DNA of 39,598 nucleotides from Candidatus Aenigmatarchaeota archaeon. GTDB taxonomy: Archaea > Aenigmatarchaeota > Aenigmatarchaeia > QMZP01. The notes beneath the pieces were generated by a model. The model did no database searches. It was given only the letters and a program-made list of their open reading frames with translations, and was not told the DNA's origin. The stretch covers positions 1-39,598 of the forward strand of contig WAQT01000033.1 in NCBI GenBank assembly GCA_015520105.1, written 5' to 3'. The position numbers and the translations under genes were made by a program. The stretch's first letter is position 1; each line of letters starts with the position of its first letter. This document shows, piece after piece, positions 16,222-22,502 of the stretch.

Positions 16222-17712
16222 ATGAAGATGGGAGTTGTGGTGTCCACGATGGACGGGCCCTCCACGAGGAAGTTCTCCTTCGTGATAGACAAGGGAAGGA
16301 GCGTTAAGAGGGGACAGTTCGTGGAGCTGAAGGGAGAGCAGGGAAAGGTGATAGCGCGGGTGGACGACGTGATAAAGACCAACCGCTACTTCACGAGGCC
16401 GGAGTCTGTCAAGGAATACGAGAGTTCGGGAAAGCAGATGAGGGAGATATTCCCTGTGCATGACTGGGAGTACTTGGTCGCAGAGGCAAGCATACTCGGC
16501 ATCTATCGTGCTGGCGGGTTCGCGGACTCCCTCGTTCCTCCCTCTCCGGGAGAGGGCGTGTTCGAACCCTCCGAAGAGGTTCTCGTGAAGTTCTTCGGCC
16601 TCGACAAGGACGGCATAAACATAGGAAAGCTGAGCCATCATGATATAGACGTGAAGCTGAACGCGACCCGGCTTCTCCAGAAGCACCTCGCAATCCTCGC
16701 GATAAGCGGAGCCGGGAAATCGTTCCTGACTTCTGTCATGATAGAGGAGCTTCTTTCTAGGAAACCCGAACAGGGACAGCTTGCTGTGATAGTGATAGAC
16801 ACCCACGGGGAGTATACATCATTCGCTGACGACCCGAAGTTCTCGGAGAGGACGAGCGTGTTCCCTGTGTCTGAGATTCAGATAGGCCTCTCCAACCTCT
16901 CTCCAAGGGAACTCACCCGCTTCCTTGGAAAGCCGTCTGACGCTCAGGTGAGGGAGCTGGTGAAGATAATGAGGAGGATGGGCGGAAAGGGGTACGGAGT
17001 GAAGGACCTCATTGAGAAGGTCGAGGCGAGCGAGATGCCGGCCAAGACCAAGGAGGTTCTGGTATCCAGCCTTGAGGACCTTCTCTACACAGGAGTGTTC
17101 GGCGCGGCGGACTACCCCTCTCTTGATGATGTCGCGAAACAGGGAAAGCTCTCTGTGATAGACCTCTCCGAGACCACGAGTTTGAGGAAGAAGCAGATGA
17201 TAGTCTCCTATCTGGCAGCGAAGCTCTTTCACGCGAGGAGGCATGGCATGATACCGCCCTTCGTCCTCGTCCTCGAGGAGGCGCACCAGTACATTCCCGA
17301 GGGATCGAAGAAAGAGGAGGCCCTCGCAAGGGGGATAATGCAGACCATAGCGAGGGAGGGAAGGAAGTTCGGAGCGTCGTTATGTCTTGTCTCGCAAAGG
17401 CCGATACAGCTTTCCACCACTGTCCTCTCCCAGTGCAACACCCACATAATCCTGAGGATAACAAACCCCTACGACCTCGACCACATAGGAAGGTCTTCGG
17501 AGGGGCTGAACAGGGCAGTTCTGGACCAGATATCCTCCCTGCGCGTGGGGACTGCTCTCATAGTCGGCGAGGCGGTGAACCATCCCCTCTTCGTGAGCAT
17601 AAGAAAGAGGAAGTCAAAGGAGAGCGACAAGAACCTTCCTCTCGAGAAGGCCGCGGTGGAGTATTACAGGAAGATAACGCAGAAGCAGAAGGACGCCAAG
17701 GAGTTTATGTAG
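16222..17712 (+). CDS. herA: HerA-family bipolar DNA translocase/helicase ATPase
   Basis: A hexameric FtsK-HerA superfamily ATPase, normally working with nuclease NurA and Mre11-Rad50 in DNA end resection. The 496 aa have an N-terminal HAS-barrel beta domain (1-60, then about 85-135) and an ATPase core. The P-loop is AISGAGKSFLTS (160-171), with Ala in place of the first Gly of the Walker A consensus. Other core segments are VIVIDTHGEYTSF, Walker B FVLVLEEAHQYIPEGSKK, and the arginine-finger region REGRKFGASLCLVSQRP with CNTHIILRITNPYDLDHI. A TATA-like GTTTATAAG lies about 35 nt before ATG. NurA, Mre11 and Rad50 are not in the window, but the divergent single-domain phosphoesterase and Zn-ribbon protein are suggestive neighbours. 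Confidence 0.94.
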   Translation: MKMGVVVSTMDGPSTRKFSFVIDKGRSVKRGQFVELKGEQGKVIARVDDVIKTNRYFTRPESVKEYESSGKQMREIFPVHDWEYLVAEASILGIYRAGGFADSLVPPSPGEGVFEPSEEVLVKFFGLDKDGINIGKLSHHDIDVKLNATRLLQKHLAILAISGAGKSFLTSVMIEELLSRKPEQGQLAVIVIDTHGEYTSFADDPKFSERTSVFPVSEIQIGLSNLSPRELTRFLGKPSDAQVRELVKIMRRMGGKGYGVKDLIEKVEASEMPAKTKEVLVSSLEDLLYTGVFGAADYPSLDDVAKQGKLSVIDLSETTSLRKKQMIVSYLAAKLFHARRHGMIPPFVLVLEEAHQYIPEGSKKEEALARGIMQTIAREGRKFGASLCLVSQRPIQLSTTVLSQCNTHIILRITNPYDLDHIGRSSEGLNRAVLDQISSLRVGTALIVGEAVNHPLFVSIRKRKSKESDKNLPLEKAAVEYYRKITQKQKDAKEFM

Positions 17713-18597
17713 CTATCTTATCCTCTTTCTCGGGACGCCAGTCTTCAGTTCTGCTATAATGTTGGCGAGGAGTATCAGACCGCCGCCGAGGAATATCCCT
17801 GAAGGGACGCTCTCTCCCAGTATCAGAAAAGCGAGGAGGATTGAGGAAGCCGGCTCCACAAGCGTATCCAATATAGCGGCCCTTCCGGCGAAAACTGACT
17901 TCAGGCCCTTCGCATAGAACAGATAGCCGCCGAAGGTGAAGAGAACCACGCCGGAGACTCCTGCAAGCGTCCGGGCGTCCGGAGAGAGGCTCGCGCCCTC
18001 ATAGAGCAGGAAGGGAACAAGCATTAATGAGCCAAGGGCTAGCGGCCAGAACACGACATCCCAGAAATCCCTTCCATTTCTCTCAAAATGCCTCATGGAG
18101 ACAACGAATACCGAGTATCCCGCGGCCGAGAGAAGCGCGAACATGCTTCCCAGCGCCGCGTTCGGACCGAGGCCGGTTCCGGCTCCATATATGACATAGA
18201 CTCCGCACACAGCGAGAACAAGGGACAGCGCTCCGGCAGGACGAAGATTTTCCTTCAGGAAGACGTGCGCGAGAACTGCTGTGAACATCGAGTATGTGAA
18301 CACGAGGAATATCGCGGCGCCCACCGGCATCATGGCCATCGCCTTGATAAAGAAGCCCATTCCCACCGCAACCCCGAAGAATCCGGAAAGCGCGAGCAGG
18401 ATGAAGTCCCTCTTTCCGTGGGAAAGAATGCTCTCCTTTCCCCTTGCAGAGAGAACAAGAAGTATGAGAAGGGAGGATGCGCCTGTCCTTATCAGAGCGA
18501 GAAGAAACGGAGACGCCCCAGGAGTCGCGAATTTCACGGACACCGAAACAGCGCTCAGAAGAACATCCGCGATGACAAGAAGAACAAGGCCTCTCAT
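17713..18597 (-). CDS. EamA/DMT-superfamily transporter
   Basis: A 294 aa integral membrane protein with ten predicted helices in two EamA repeats, typical of drug/metabolite transporters. The first repeat starts MRGLVLLVIADVLLSAVSVSVKFATPGASPFLLALIRTGASSLLILLVL. The second includes AALGSMFALLSAAGYSVFVVSMRHFER and ends with DTLVEPASSILLAFLILGESVPSGIFLGGGLILLANIIAEL. The basic C-terminal tail KTGVPRKRIR would be cytoplasmic. The substrate is not predictable from sequence. It is convergent with HerA, whose stop is adjacent, and divergent from tRNA-Arg, sharing the AT-rich 36-bp spacer as promoter. Confidence 0.93.
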   Translation of the reverse strand: MRGLVLLVIADVLLSAVSVSVKFATPGASPFLLALIRTGASSLLILLVLSARGKESILSHGKRDFILLALSGFFGVAVGMGFFIKAMAMMPVGAAIFLVFTYSMFTAVLAHVFLKENLRPAGALSLVLAVCGVYVIYGAGTGLGPNAALGSMFALLSAAGYSVFVVSMRHFERNGRDFWDVVFWPLALGSLMLVPFLLYEGASLSPDARTLAGVSGVVLFTFGGYLFYAKGLKSVFAGRAAILDTLVEPASSILLAFLILGESVPSGIFLGGGLILLANIIAELKTGVPRKRIR

Positions 18598-18633
18598 GCA
18601 CTTTTATTAGTTGAGGAAATTAATAATCCTATC

Positions 18634-18746
18634 GGGCCCGTAGCTCAATCGGATGCCTGCCGGCGTATTTGGCGGTGCCGGTTTTCCGGGAATAGAGCGC
18701 TCGGCTTCGGACCGAGAGGTTGGGGGTTCGAGTCCTCCCGGGCTCA
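18634..18746 (+). tRNA. tRNA-Arg(TCG) with a 39-nt D-loop insertion
   Basis: A complete cloverleaf is formed if 39 nt are removed from the D-loop. Acceptor GGGCCCG pairs with CGGGCTC; D-stem GCTC (18643-18646) pairs with GAGC (18695-18698). The anticodon stem is CTCGG/CCGAG with loop CTTCGGA, giving anticodon TCG at 18707-18709. The variable loop is AGGTT, the T-arm GGGGG-TTCGAGT-CCTCC, and the discriminator A. The spliced D-loop would be AATCGGATA and the mature RNA 74 nt, an ordinary archaeal tRNA-Arg. CCA is not encoded. The 3' end (AGTCCTCCCGGGCTCAT) recurs at 20459-20475, marking it as an integration target. Confidence 0.9.
18655..18693 (+). other. Predicted non-canonical intron in tRNA-Arg D-loop
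   Basis: A 39-nt segment between CGGAT and AGAGC that does not fit the cloverleaf. The exact ends can slide by up to 2 nt because AT is shared by both junctions. It contains CCGG-TTTT-CCGG (a perfect 4-bp hairpin) and CTGCC...GGCGG (5 bp with one wobble). I cannot draw a strict bulge-helix-bulge, so a relaxed splicing motif would be needed. Position 20/21-type introns are non-canonical but known in some archaea. Confidence 0.75.
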
Positions 18747-18747
18747 T
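18725..18747 (+). repeat. Left attachment-like repeat (tRNA-Arg 3' end)
   Basis: The last 22 nt of tRNA-Arg plus one base, GG(T)TC(G)AGTCCTCCCGGGCTCAT. It matches 20453-20475 with two mismatches over 23 nt and perfectly over the final 17 nt (18731-18747 versus 20459-20475). Integrases of archaeal and bacterial elements commonly target tRNA T-arm/3' ends and leave such a repeat. Confidence 0.8.
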
Positions 18748-18751
18748 GAAG

Positions 18752-18910
18752 TTACTTCGAGGACTTGAGGTTAATTAGAGAGGAAAGGAGCGTGAAGGCA
18801 AAAATATACAGGATGGAAGAAGGCGATGAAGTTTCGATTGTGAGATTCAGGTTTTCATAGGTTTCAAGGGTTCCGAGGCATGTCTCGTCGAGAAGGTATA
18901 TTTTACACAA
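18752..18910 (-). pseudogene. Possible 52-codon ORF or gene fragment, TTG start
   Basis: A minus-strand frame with no ATG or GTG: from TTG it reads MCKIYLLDETCLGTLETYEN, then LNLTIETSSPSSILYIFAFT and LLSSLINLKSSK. The first 13 residues resemble the C-terminal tail of the metallophosphoesterase at 15134-15886 (KIYLLDGTFLGEL), about 10 of 13 identical. The rest is hydrophobic. There is no clear SD or promoter. It may be a fragment of a related gene carried by the tRNA-integrated element, or chance. The stretch from 18911 to 18972 holds only the promoter of the next gene. Confidence 0.3.
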
Positions 18911-18972
18911 GACAAGGGACCTTATGAACTTATATTGAAAGGTTTTAATTTTTGCTGTCTAACATTTTGTTT

Positions 18973-19683
18973 ATGAAATATGTAGGAAGTATAGAAAAAT
19001 TCAGGGAAGAGCTAAAACAGAGAATTGGAGATAAATTAACAGCTTTGATAGTTTATGGTTCATGTGCAAATGGAACACCAGACGAATTCAGTGATATTGA
19101 TCTATGTGTTATTGTTAAAGATAAGAATGCAAAAACACTTGATGAAATAAGAAAATCATCCAAGACTGTGGAAAAGAGACCTTTCGTGGTTGTAATCGAC
19201 GAGAAGGAATTCGAGAGGAATATAAGAGCGGGAGACGTCTTCTACAAACACGAAGTTCTGCAAAAAGGAAAAATATCTTATGAAAGGGATGAGTATGTGT
19301 CACGGTTGCAAGATTGTATGAAATCAATGGAAGCTGATTTTGAATTGAACCAAGAGATTCAAAAAGAGCGGTACAATTATGAGAAGATTGGTTTTATGTG
19401 CGAGATGGAAAACGCTTTGGAAAGGCTTGTGTGGTGTTTCAGCGACCTTGTATACTTTAGACTTGCACAGACTCAAAAGGAACCTCAAGGGGTGGAAGAG
19501 GTGCCTTTCCTTATGGAGAGTGACGAAATTCTCATGGAATATGCCACGGACTTCATAAGAATTCGGGATCTATATAAAACATTTCGACACAGAAGAGGTG
19601 AATTTCCTTTCGAGGAATTAGGACGTTTCGTTAAACGGTTGCAGCAAATGGAAGACGAGATATTCAGGAGCGTGTCTAATTAA
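18973..19683 (+). CDS. MNT/Pol-beta-type nucleotidyltransferase with helical C-terminus
   Basis: A 236 aa protein from ATG 18973 (the track's TTG at 18952 is unlikely, since a TATA-like TTTTAATTTTT lies just there). The N-terminal domain has the Pol-beta nucleotidyltransferase motif IVYGSCANGTPDEFSDIDLCVIV (GS-x8-9-DxD) plus a downstream acidic strand FVVVIDEKEFE. The C-terminal half is helical (RYNYEKIGFMCEMENALERLVWCFSDLVYFRLA) and could be a fused HEPN-like or substrate-binding domain. The fusion recalls minimal nucleotidyltransferase/HEPN modules or aminoglycoside-type NTases; the substrate is unknown. It is AT-rich relative to neighbours and lies within the tRNA-Arg-integrated element. 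Confidence 0.85.
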   Translation: MKYVGSIEKFREELKQRIGDKLTALIVYGSCANGTPDEFSDIDLCVIVKDKNAKTLDEIRKSSKTVEKRPFVVVIDEKEFERNIRAGDVFYKHEVLQKGKISYERDEYVSRLQDCMKSMEADFELNQEIQKERYNYEKIGFMCEMENALERLVWCFSDLVYFRLAQTQKEPQGVEEVPFLMESDEILMEYATDFIRIRDLYKTFRHRRGEFPFEELGRFVKRLQQMEDEIFRSVSN

Positions 19684-19779
19684 TCTCTCCAAACCCATAT
19701 TATAAAGAGGGGTGATGCGAATCCGTACGGGCTGGATACCCACTTGTTTTGTTGAAAAATCTTTGTAAGGAGGTCAGCC

Positions 19780-19992
19780 ATGAGTGTACCTGTAAAACCA
19801 TTTGAACGTATTAACGGTCCTCTCAACGGCCCTGGCTACTCTTACGAATCTTGTGATGGGTATATGATTGATCGTTTCCGTTTCGATCCCGGACACCCAG
19901 GTTACCCAGATCCGCACATCAATTTTGAGCAGTTTGTCCAGAGCGGTGGCAGGTTCGATAGGATTGTGAACAGGCACATCCCTCACAAGTAA
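19780..19992 (+). CDS. Unrecognised 70 aa protein with Pro/His/Asp-rich C-terminus
   Basis: The start is well defined: AAGGAGGTCAGCC-ATG is one of the strongest SDs in the window, and a TATA-like ATATTATAAAG sits near 19698-19708. The protein (MSVPVKPFERINGPLNGPGY through RFRFDPGHPGYPDPHINFE to RHIPHK) has no membrane segment. The Pro/Gly/His/Asp-rich core loosely recalls C-terminal nuclease domains of polymorphic toxins, but I cannot assign a family. It is followed by a GC-rich hairpin terminator and then a 115 aa gene, so a two-gene cargo module is possible. The antisense 70 aa ORF in the track is a shadow. Confidence 0.65.
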   Translation: MSVPVKPFERINGPLNGPGYSYESCDGYMIDRFRFDPGHPGYPDPHINFEQFVQSGGRFDRIVNRHIPHK

Positions 19993-19998
19993 TGCCCA

Positions 19999-20036
19999 GG
20001 GGTGGGGTGTTTCGTCATCCCCACCCCCAAATTTTT
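19999..20036 (+). terminator. GC-rich hairpin followed by T-run
   Basis: A perfect 9-bp stem, GGGGTGGGG (19999-20007) and CCCCACCCC (20019-20027), with an 11-nt loop, followed by CAAATTTTT. It resembles a bacterial intrinsic terminator, 7 bp after the stop of the 70 aa gene. Elsewhere in the window I see no comparable structure, which fits a transferred origin for this element. Confidence 0.7.
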
Positions 20037-20061
20037 AAGTTTTAAGTTTTCAATTTGAAAC

Positions 20062-20409
20062 ATGGAAAAGATGGTTGCAGAGTCTCTGATTAAGAAGGGT
20101 GGTGCTGTTAGAATCAGGGTAAGGATGATGGATGGCGTACATCGATATCTCATAGGTTTTCTCTATGATATGGAGAAATGGGATGAAAAAAATCTAGAGA
20201 TTATTAGAAACGATCTGGACATGGATTTTGAGAATATCGAACCCTTCGAGGATTACTATCATATAAAAGGAAAGAAATACGATATACATATCATAGTGAT
20301 TGGGGGTAAGCGGGGTGATATTGAGATGGTAATATCTCCTCTGGACTCAGAGGCAATGTCTTCTTTGCTTGAACGAATTAAAGAGTATTTTGTGGTAAAA
20401 TCATATTAA
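20062..20409 (+). CDS. Unrecognised 115 aa protein in integrated element
   Basis: It begins MEKMVAESLIKKGGAVRIRV and has alternating beta strands (AVRIRVRMMDGVHRYLIGFLY, YHIKGKKYDIHIIVIGGKRGDIEMVIS) followed by a C-terminal helix (EAMSSLLERIKEYFVVKSY). It looks like a small alpha/beta protein. No named family is recognised. The AT-rich codon use matches the nucleotidyltransferase upstream rather than the proS gene downstream. Its position at the right end of the tRNA-Arg-integrated element, just before the repeated tRNA end, marks it as cargo. A role as partner or immunity factor to the 70 aa protein is only a guess. Confidence 0.65.
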   Translation: MEKMVAESLIKKGGAVRIRVRMMDGVHRYLIGFLYDMEKWDEKNLEIIRNDLDMDFENIEPFEDYYHIKGKKYDIHIIVIGGKRGDIEMVISPLDSEAMSSLLERIKEYFVVKSY

Positions 20410-20452
20410 GAAAGTTCATTTTATTTTGTTTTGTCAAATTTACGGGATACAA

Positions 20453-20475
20453 GGCTCAAGTCCTCCCGGGCTCAT
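20453..20475 (+). repeat. Right attachment-like repeat (copy of tRNA-Arg 3' end)
   Basis: GGCTCAAGTCCTCCCGGGCTCAT is the second copy of the tRNA-Arg T-arm/acceptor end, with no tRNA body in front of it. Its last 17 nt are identical to 18731-18747. It lies between the 115 aa gene and the proS promoter and marks the right junction of the insertion. Confidence 0.8.
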
Positions 20476-20548
20476 TGCAGTCTCACAAGAGAGGCCTGCA
20501 GACGTAACGTTTTTTATATCTGCCGGACAACAGATAACCGGTGCTGGC

Positions 20549-22015
20549 ATGAGCGAGCAGAGAGAGGACATAGGCATTTCCCACAGCAAGAGCGAGTTCT
20601 CGGAATGGTTTTCGGAGGTGATAGCGAAGGCCGAGCTTTCGGACCTGCGCTACAACGTCAAGGGATTCGTGGTGTTCAGGCCGTGGTCAGTCCTCGCGAT
20701 GGAGGAGATGTACAGGCTCCTTGAGAAGGAGCTTAGAAGGAAAGGACATCTCCCGGTCTGGTTCCCTGCGGTTATACCCGAGGAGAACTTCGAGAAGGAG
20801 GCGGAGCACGTGGAGGGTTTCACCCCGGAGGTGTTCTGGGTCACGCATGCCGGAAACAAAAAACTGGAGAAGCGCCTTGCTCTTAGGCCGACCTCAGAGA
20901 CTGCGATGTACAGCATGTATTCTATATGGATAAGGTCGTGGAGGGATCTTCCCCTCAAACTATATCAAAGGGCTCAGGTGTGGAGGTACGAAACCAAGGC
21001 GACGAGGCCTTTCATACGCTCCAGGGAGTTTCACTGGATAGAGGCGCACGACGCTTTCGCGACTCTCGAGGAGGCCGAGGCGCAGGTCAGGGAGGACATG
21101 GACACCACCGAAAAGGTGATGCACCAGCAGTTCGGAGTGCCGTTCATATTCATGAAGAGGCCGGAATGGGACAAGTTCGCAGGAGCTGTTTATACCTACG
21201 CTGCTGACAGCCTGATGCCGGACGGAAGAATAATACAGCAGCCTTCTACGCACCTTCTTGGCCAGAACTTCTCCAAGCCCTTCGGAGTGAAGTTCAGGGA
21301 CAAGGAGGGAAAAGAAAGGTTTGCGTGGCAGACCTGCTACGGCCCCGCTGTCTCCAGGATATTCGCTTCGGTGATAGCGCTGCACGGAGACGACCGGGGT
21401 TTGAGGTTCCCGTTCTCCATAGCTCCCGTGCAGGTTGTGATAGTTCCTATAGCTTCCGACAGAAGCAAGGAGGTTATGAAGGCTTGCAGGAAGGTCATGG
21501 AACTCCTTCTTGAGAAGGATGTGAGGGTTCTCCTTGACGACTCCGAGAACACACCGGGCTGGAAGTTCAACCAGTGGGAGATGAAGGGAGTCCCGATACG
21601 CTTGGAGATAGGCCCGAAGGAGGCTGAAGGAGGATTCGCCACGCTGGTCAGGAGGGATAGCGGAGAAAAAAAGAAGGTTTCTCTGGAGAAGCTGGTTGAA
21701 ACGGTTAAGAAAGAGGGAGAGAGCATCACATCGAACCTTGTCAATGAGGCCGATGCGTTCTTCAGGAGGAACATGAGGAAGGCGTCAAACTGGGAGGAGC
21801 TTGAGAAGGAGATATCGAAAGGCGGGTTTGTGCGCGCGCCGTTCTGCTCAACAGGAATAGAGGGCGTGCCCTGCGCAGAAAAAATAAAGGAGAAGCTTCA
21901 CGGAGACGTGAGGGGCGAGAGGGCCGACAGGAAGGAAAGGCCCTCAAAAGGAGAGAGATGCGTCTCCTGCGGAAAGCCTGCCGGAGCGATAGTCTACATC
22001 GGAAGGCAGTATTGA
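20549..22015 (+). CDS. proS: Prolyl-tRNA synthetase, archaeal/eukaryotic type
   Basis: Class II synthetase charging tRNA-Pro, 488 aa. The catalytic core has motif 1-like GFVVFRPWSVLAMEEMYRLLE, motif 2 RAQVWRYETKATRPFIRSREFHWIEAHDAF and motif 3 near GPAVSRIFASVIALHGDDRGLRFP. The LRPTSETAMY segment is characteristic. An anticodon-binding Rossmann-like domain follows (APVQVVIVPI, LDDSENTPGWKFNQWEMKGVPIRLEIGPKE), then the archaeal zinc-binding C-terminal domain (CSTGIEGVPC, CVSCGKPAGAIVYIGRQY). There is no editing insertion, as expected for the archaeal form. The track's 41-residue N-terminal extension runs through the attachment repeat and the TATA-like TTTTTTATATC at 20509-20519; ATG 20549, about 30 nt after that box, is the sensible start. 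Confidence 0.96.
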   Translation: MSEQREDIGISHSKSEFSEWFSEVIAKAELSDLRYNVKGFVVFRPWSVLAMEEMYRLLEKELRRKGHLPVWFPAVIPEENFEKEAEHVEGFTPEVFWVTHAGNKKLEKRLALRPTSETAMYSMYSIWIRSWRDLPLKLYQRAQVWRYETKATRPFIRSREFHWIEAHDAFATLEEAEAQVREDMDTTEKVMHQQFGVPFIFMKRPEWDKFAGAVYTYAADSLMPDGRIIQQPSTHLLGQNFSKPFGVKFRDKEGKERFAWQTCYGPAVSRIFASVIALHGDDRGLRFPFSIAPVQVVIVPIASDRSKEVMKACRKVMELLLEKDVRVLLDDSENTPGWKFNQWEMKGVPIRLEIGPKEAEGGFATLVRRDSGEKKKVSLEKLVETVKKEGESITSNLVNEADAFFRRNMRKASNWEELEKEISKGGFVRAPFCSTGIEGVPCAEKIKEKLHGDVRGERADRKERPSKGERCVSCGKPAGAIVYIGRQY

Positions 22016-22381
22016 TTCATCCTTTGTTTCTACATACTCTATGGGAATGCCCCATTCATCGGCTATCCGGGACAGCATCTCCGAGACGTCATGCACATTA
22101 TGGCAGCACTCAAGCTTTCCTGTGGTTATCATCCTGGCCGGGACGCTCCTTTTCCTCGACAGGACAAGCGTGCCCACGGATTCCGCAGACTCAAGCCTTG
22201 AATAGTCGGTTGTCCCGAAGAACTTCTCCCAGAAACCGTAAACGCTCCTGCAGTGGACAGTCCCGGTTCCCGGCAGTATGTCCTTTAAGCTCTCGTAATC
22301 CTCCCGGGTGCCGACAAAAAGCACCCTGTCGGAAGTGTAGGCGCTTCCAACGTCCGGGTCTTCGTATATGCTCTTTCTCAT
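21944..22381 (-). CDS. Unrecognised 145 aa protein, 3' end antisense to proS
   Basis: The start at 22381 has a clear GAGGTGATTTC-ATG SD, the same arrangement as rubrerythrin, so I accept it as a gene although no family is recognised. The protein is alpha/beta in appearance (RVLFVGTREDYESLKDIL, SVGTLVLSRKRSVPARMITTGKLECCHNVHDVSEMLSRIADEWGIPIEYVETKDES), and the order resembles a small Rossmann-like or restriction-endonuclease-sized fold. The last 24 codons overlap the proS 3' end on the opposite strand, so the two transcripts are convergent and complementary over about 72 nt. An A/T-rich element upstream (CTTTTAAAAGT-like) may serve as promoter. Confidence 0.65.
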   Translation of the reverse strand: MRKSIYEDPDVGSAYTSDRVLFVGTREDYESLKDILPGTGTVHCRSVYGFWEKFFGTTDYSRLESAESVGTLVLSRKRSVPARMITTGKLECCHNVHDVSEMLSRIADEWGIPIEYVETKDESILPSDVDYRSGRLSAGDASLSF

Positions 22382-22449
22382 GAAATCACCTCATAAATAG
22401 TGGCATTAAACTTTTAAGTGTATATCTCTCCGGAATCGCACTGCGGGAG

Positions 22450-22459
22450 ATTTATAAAT
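22450..22459 (+). promoter_or_regulatory. TATA box of the GTPase-DUF2073 operon
   Basis: TTTATAAATA, a near-ideal archaeal TATA element, lies 44 nt before the GTPase start. The preceding GGGAGA could act as a BRE. Transcription would start near 22480, leaving a short leader with AGAGGG before ATG. Confidence 0.6.
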
Positions 22460-22502
22460 ACAGCCTTCACAATATACTAAAACCGTTTCAAGAGGGTTTC
22501 TG

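Larger units (their letters stand above)
18748..20475. mobile_element. Small tRNA-Arg-integrated element (no integrase seen)
   Basis: About 1.7 kb between the intact tRNA-Arg and a second copy of its 3' end. It is visibly more AT-rich than the flanking housekeeping genes, with different codon habits. It holds a nucleotidyltransferase gene, a 70 aa gene with a strong SD, a GC-rich hairpin terminator, a 115 aa gene, and a possible remnant at its left end. No tyrosine recombinase, replication or capsid gene is present. It is either a decayed remnant or a cassette mobilised in trans. The boundaries are seen directly; the mobility is inferred. Confidence 0.65.

Noticed and set aside
16555-16575. 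TTCGAACCCTCCG, resembling a tRNA T-arm on the minus strand
   Set aside because: It lies inside the HerA coding frame with no acceptor or anticodon arms around it.
19774-19986. 70 aa minus-strand ORF overlapping the 70 aa plus-strand gene
   Set aside because: The plus-strand gene has a strong SD and promoter; the minus frame has neither.
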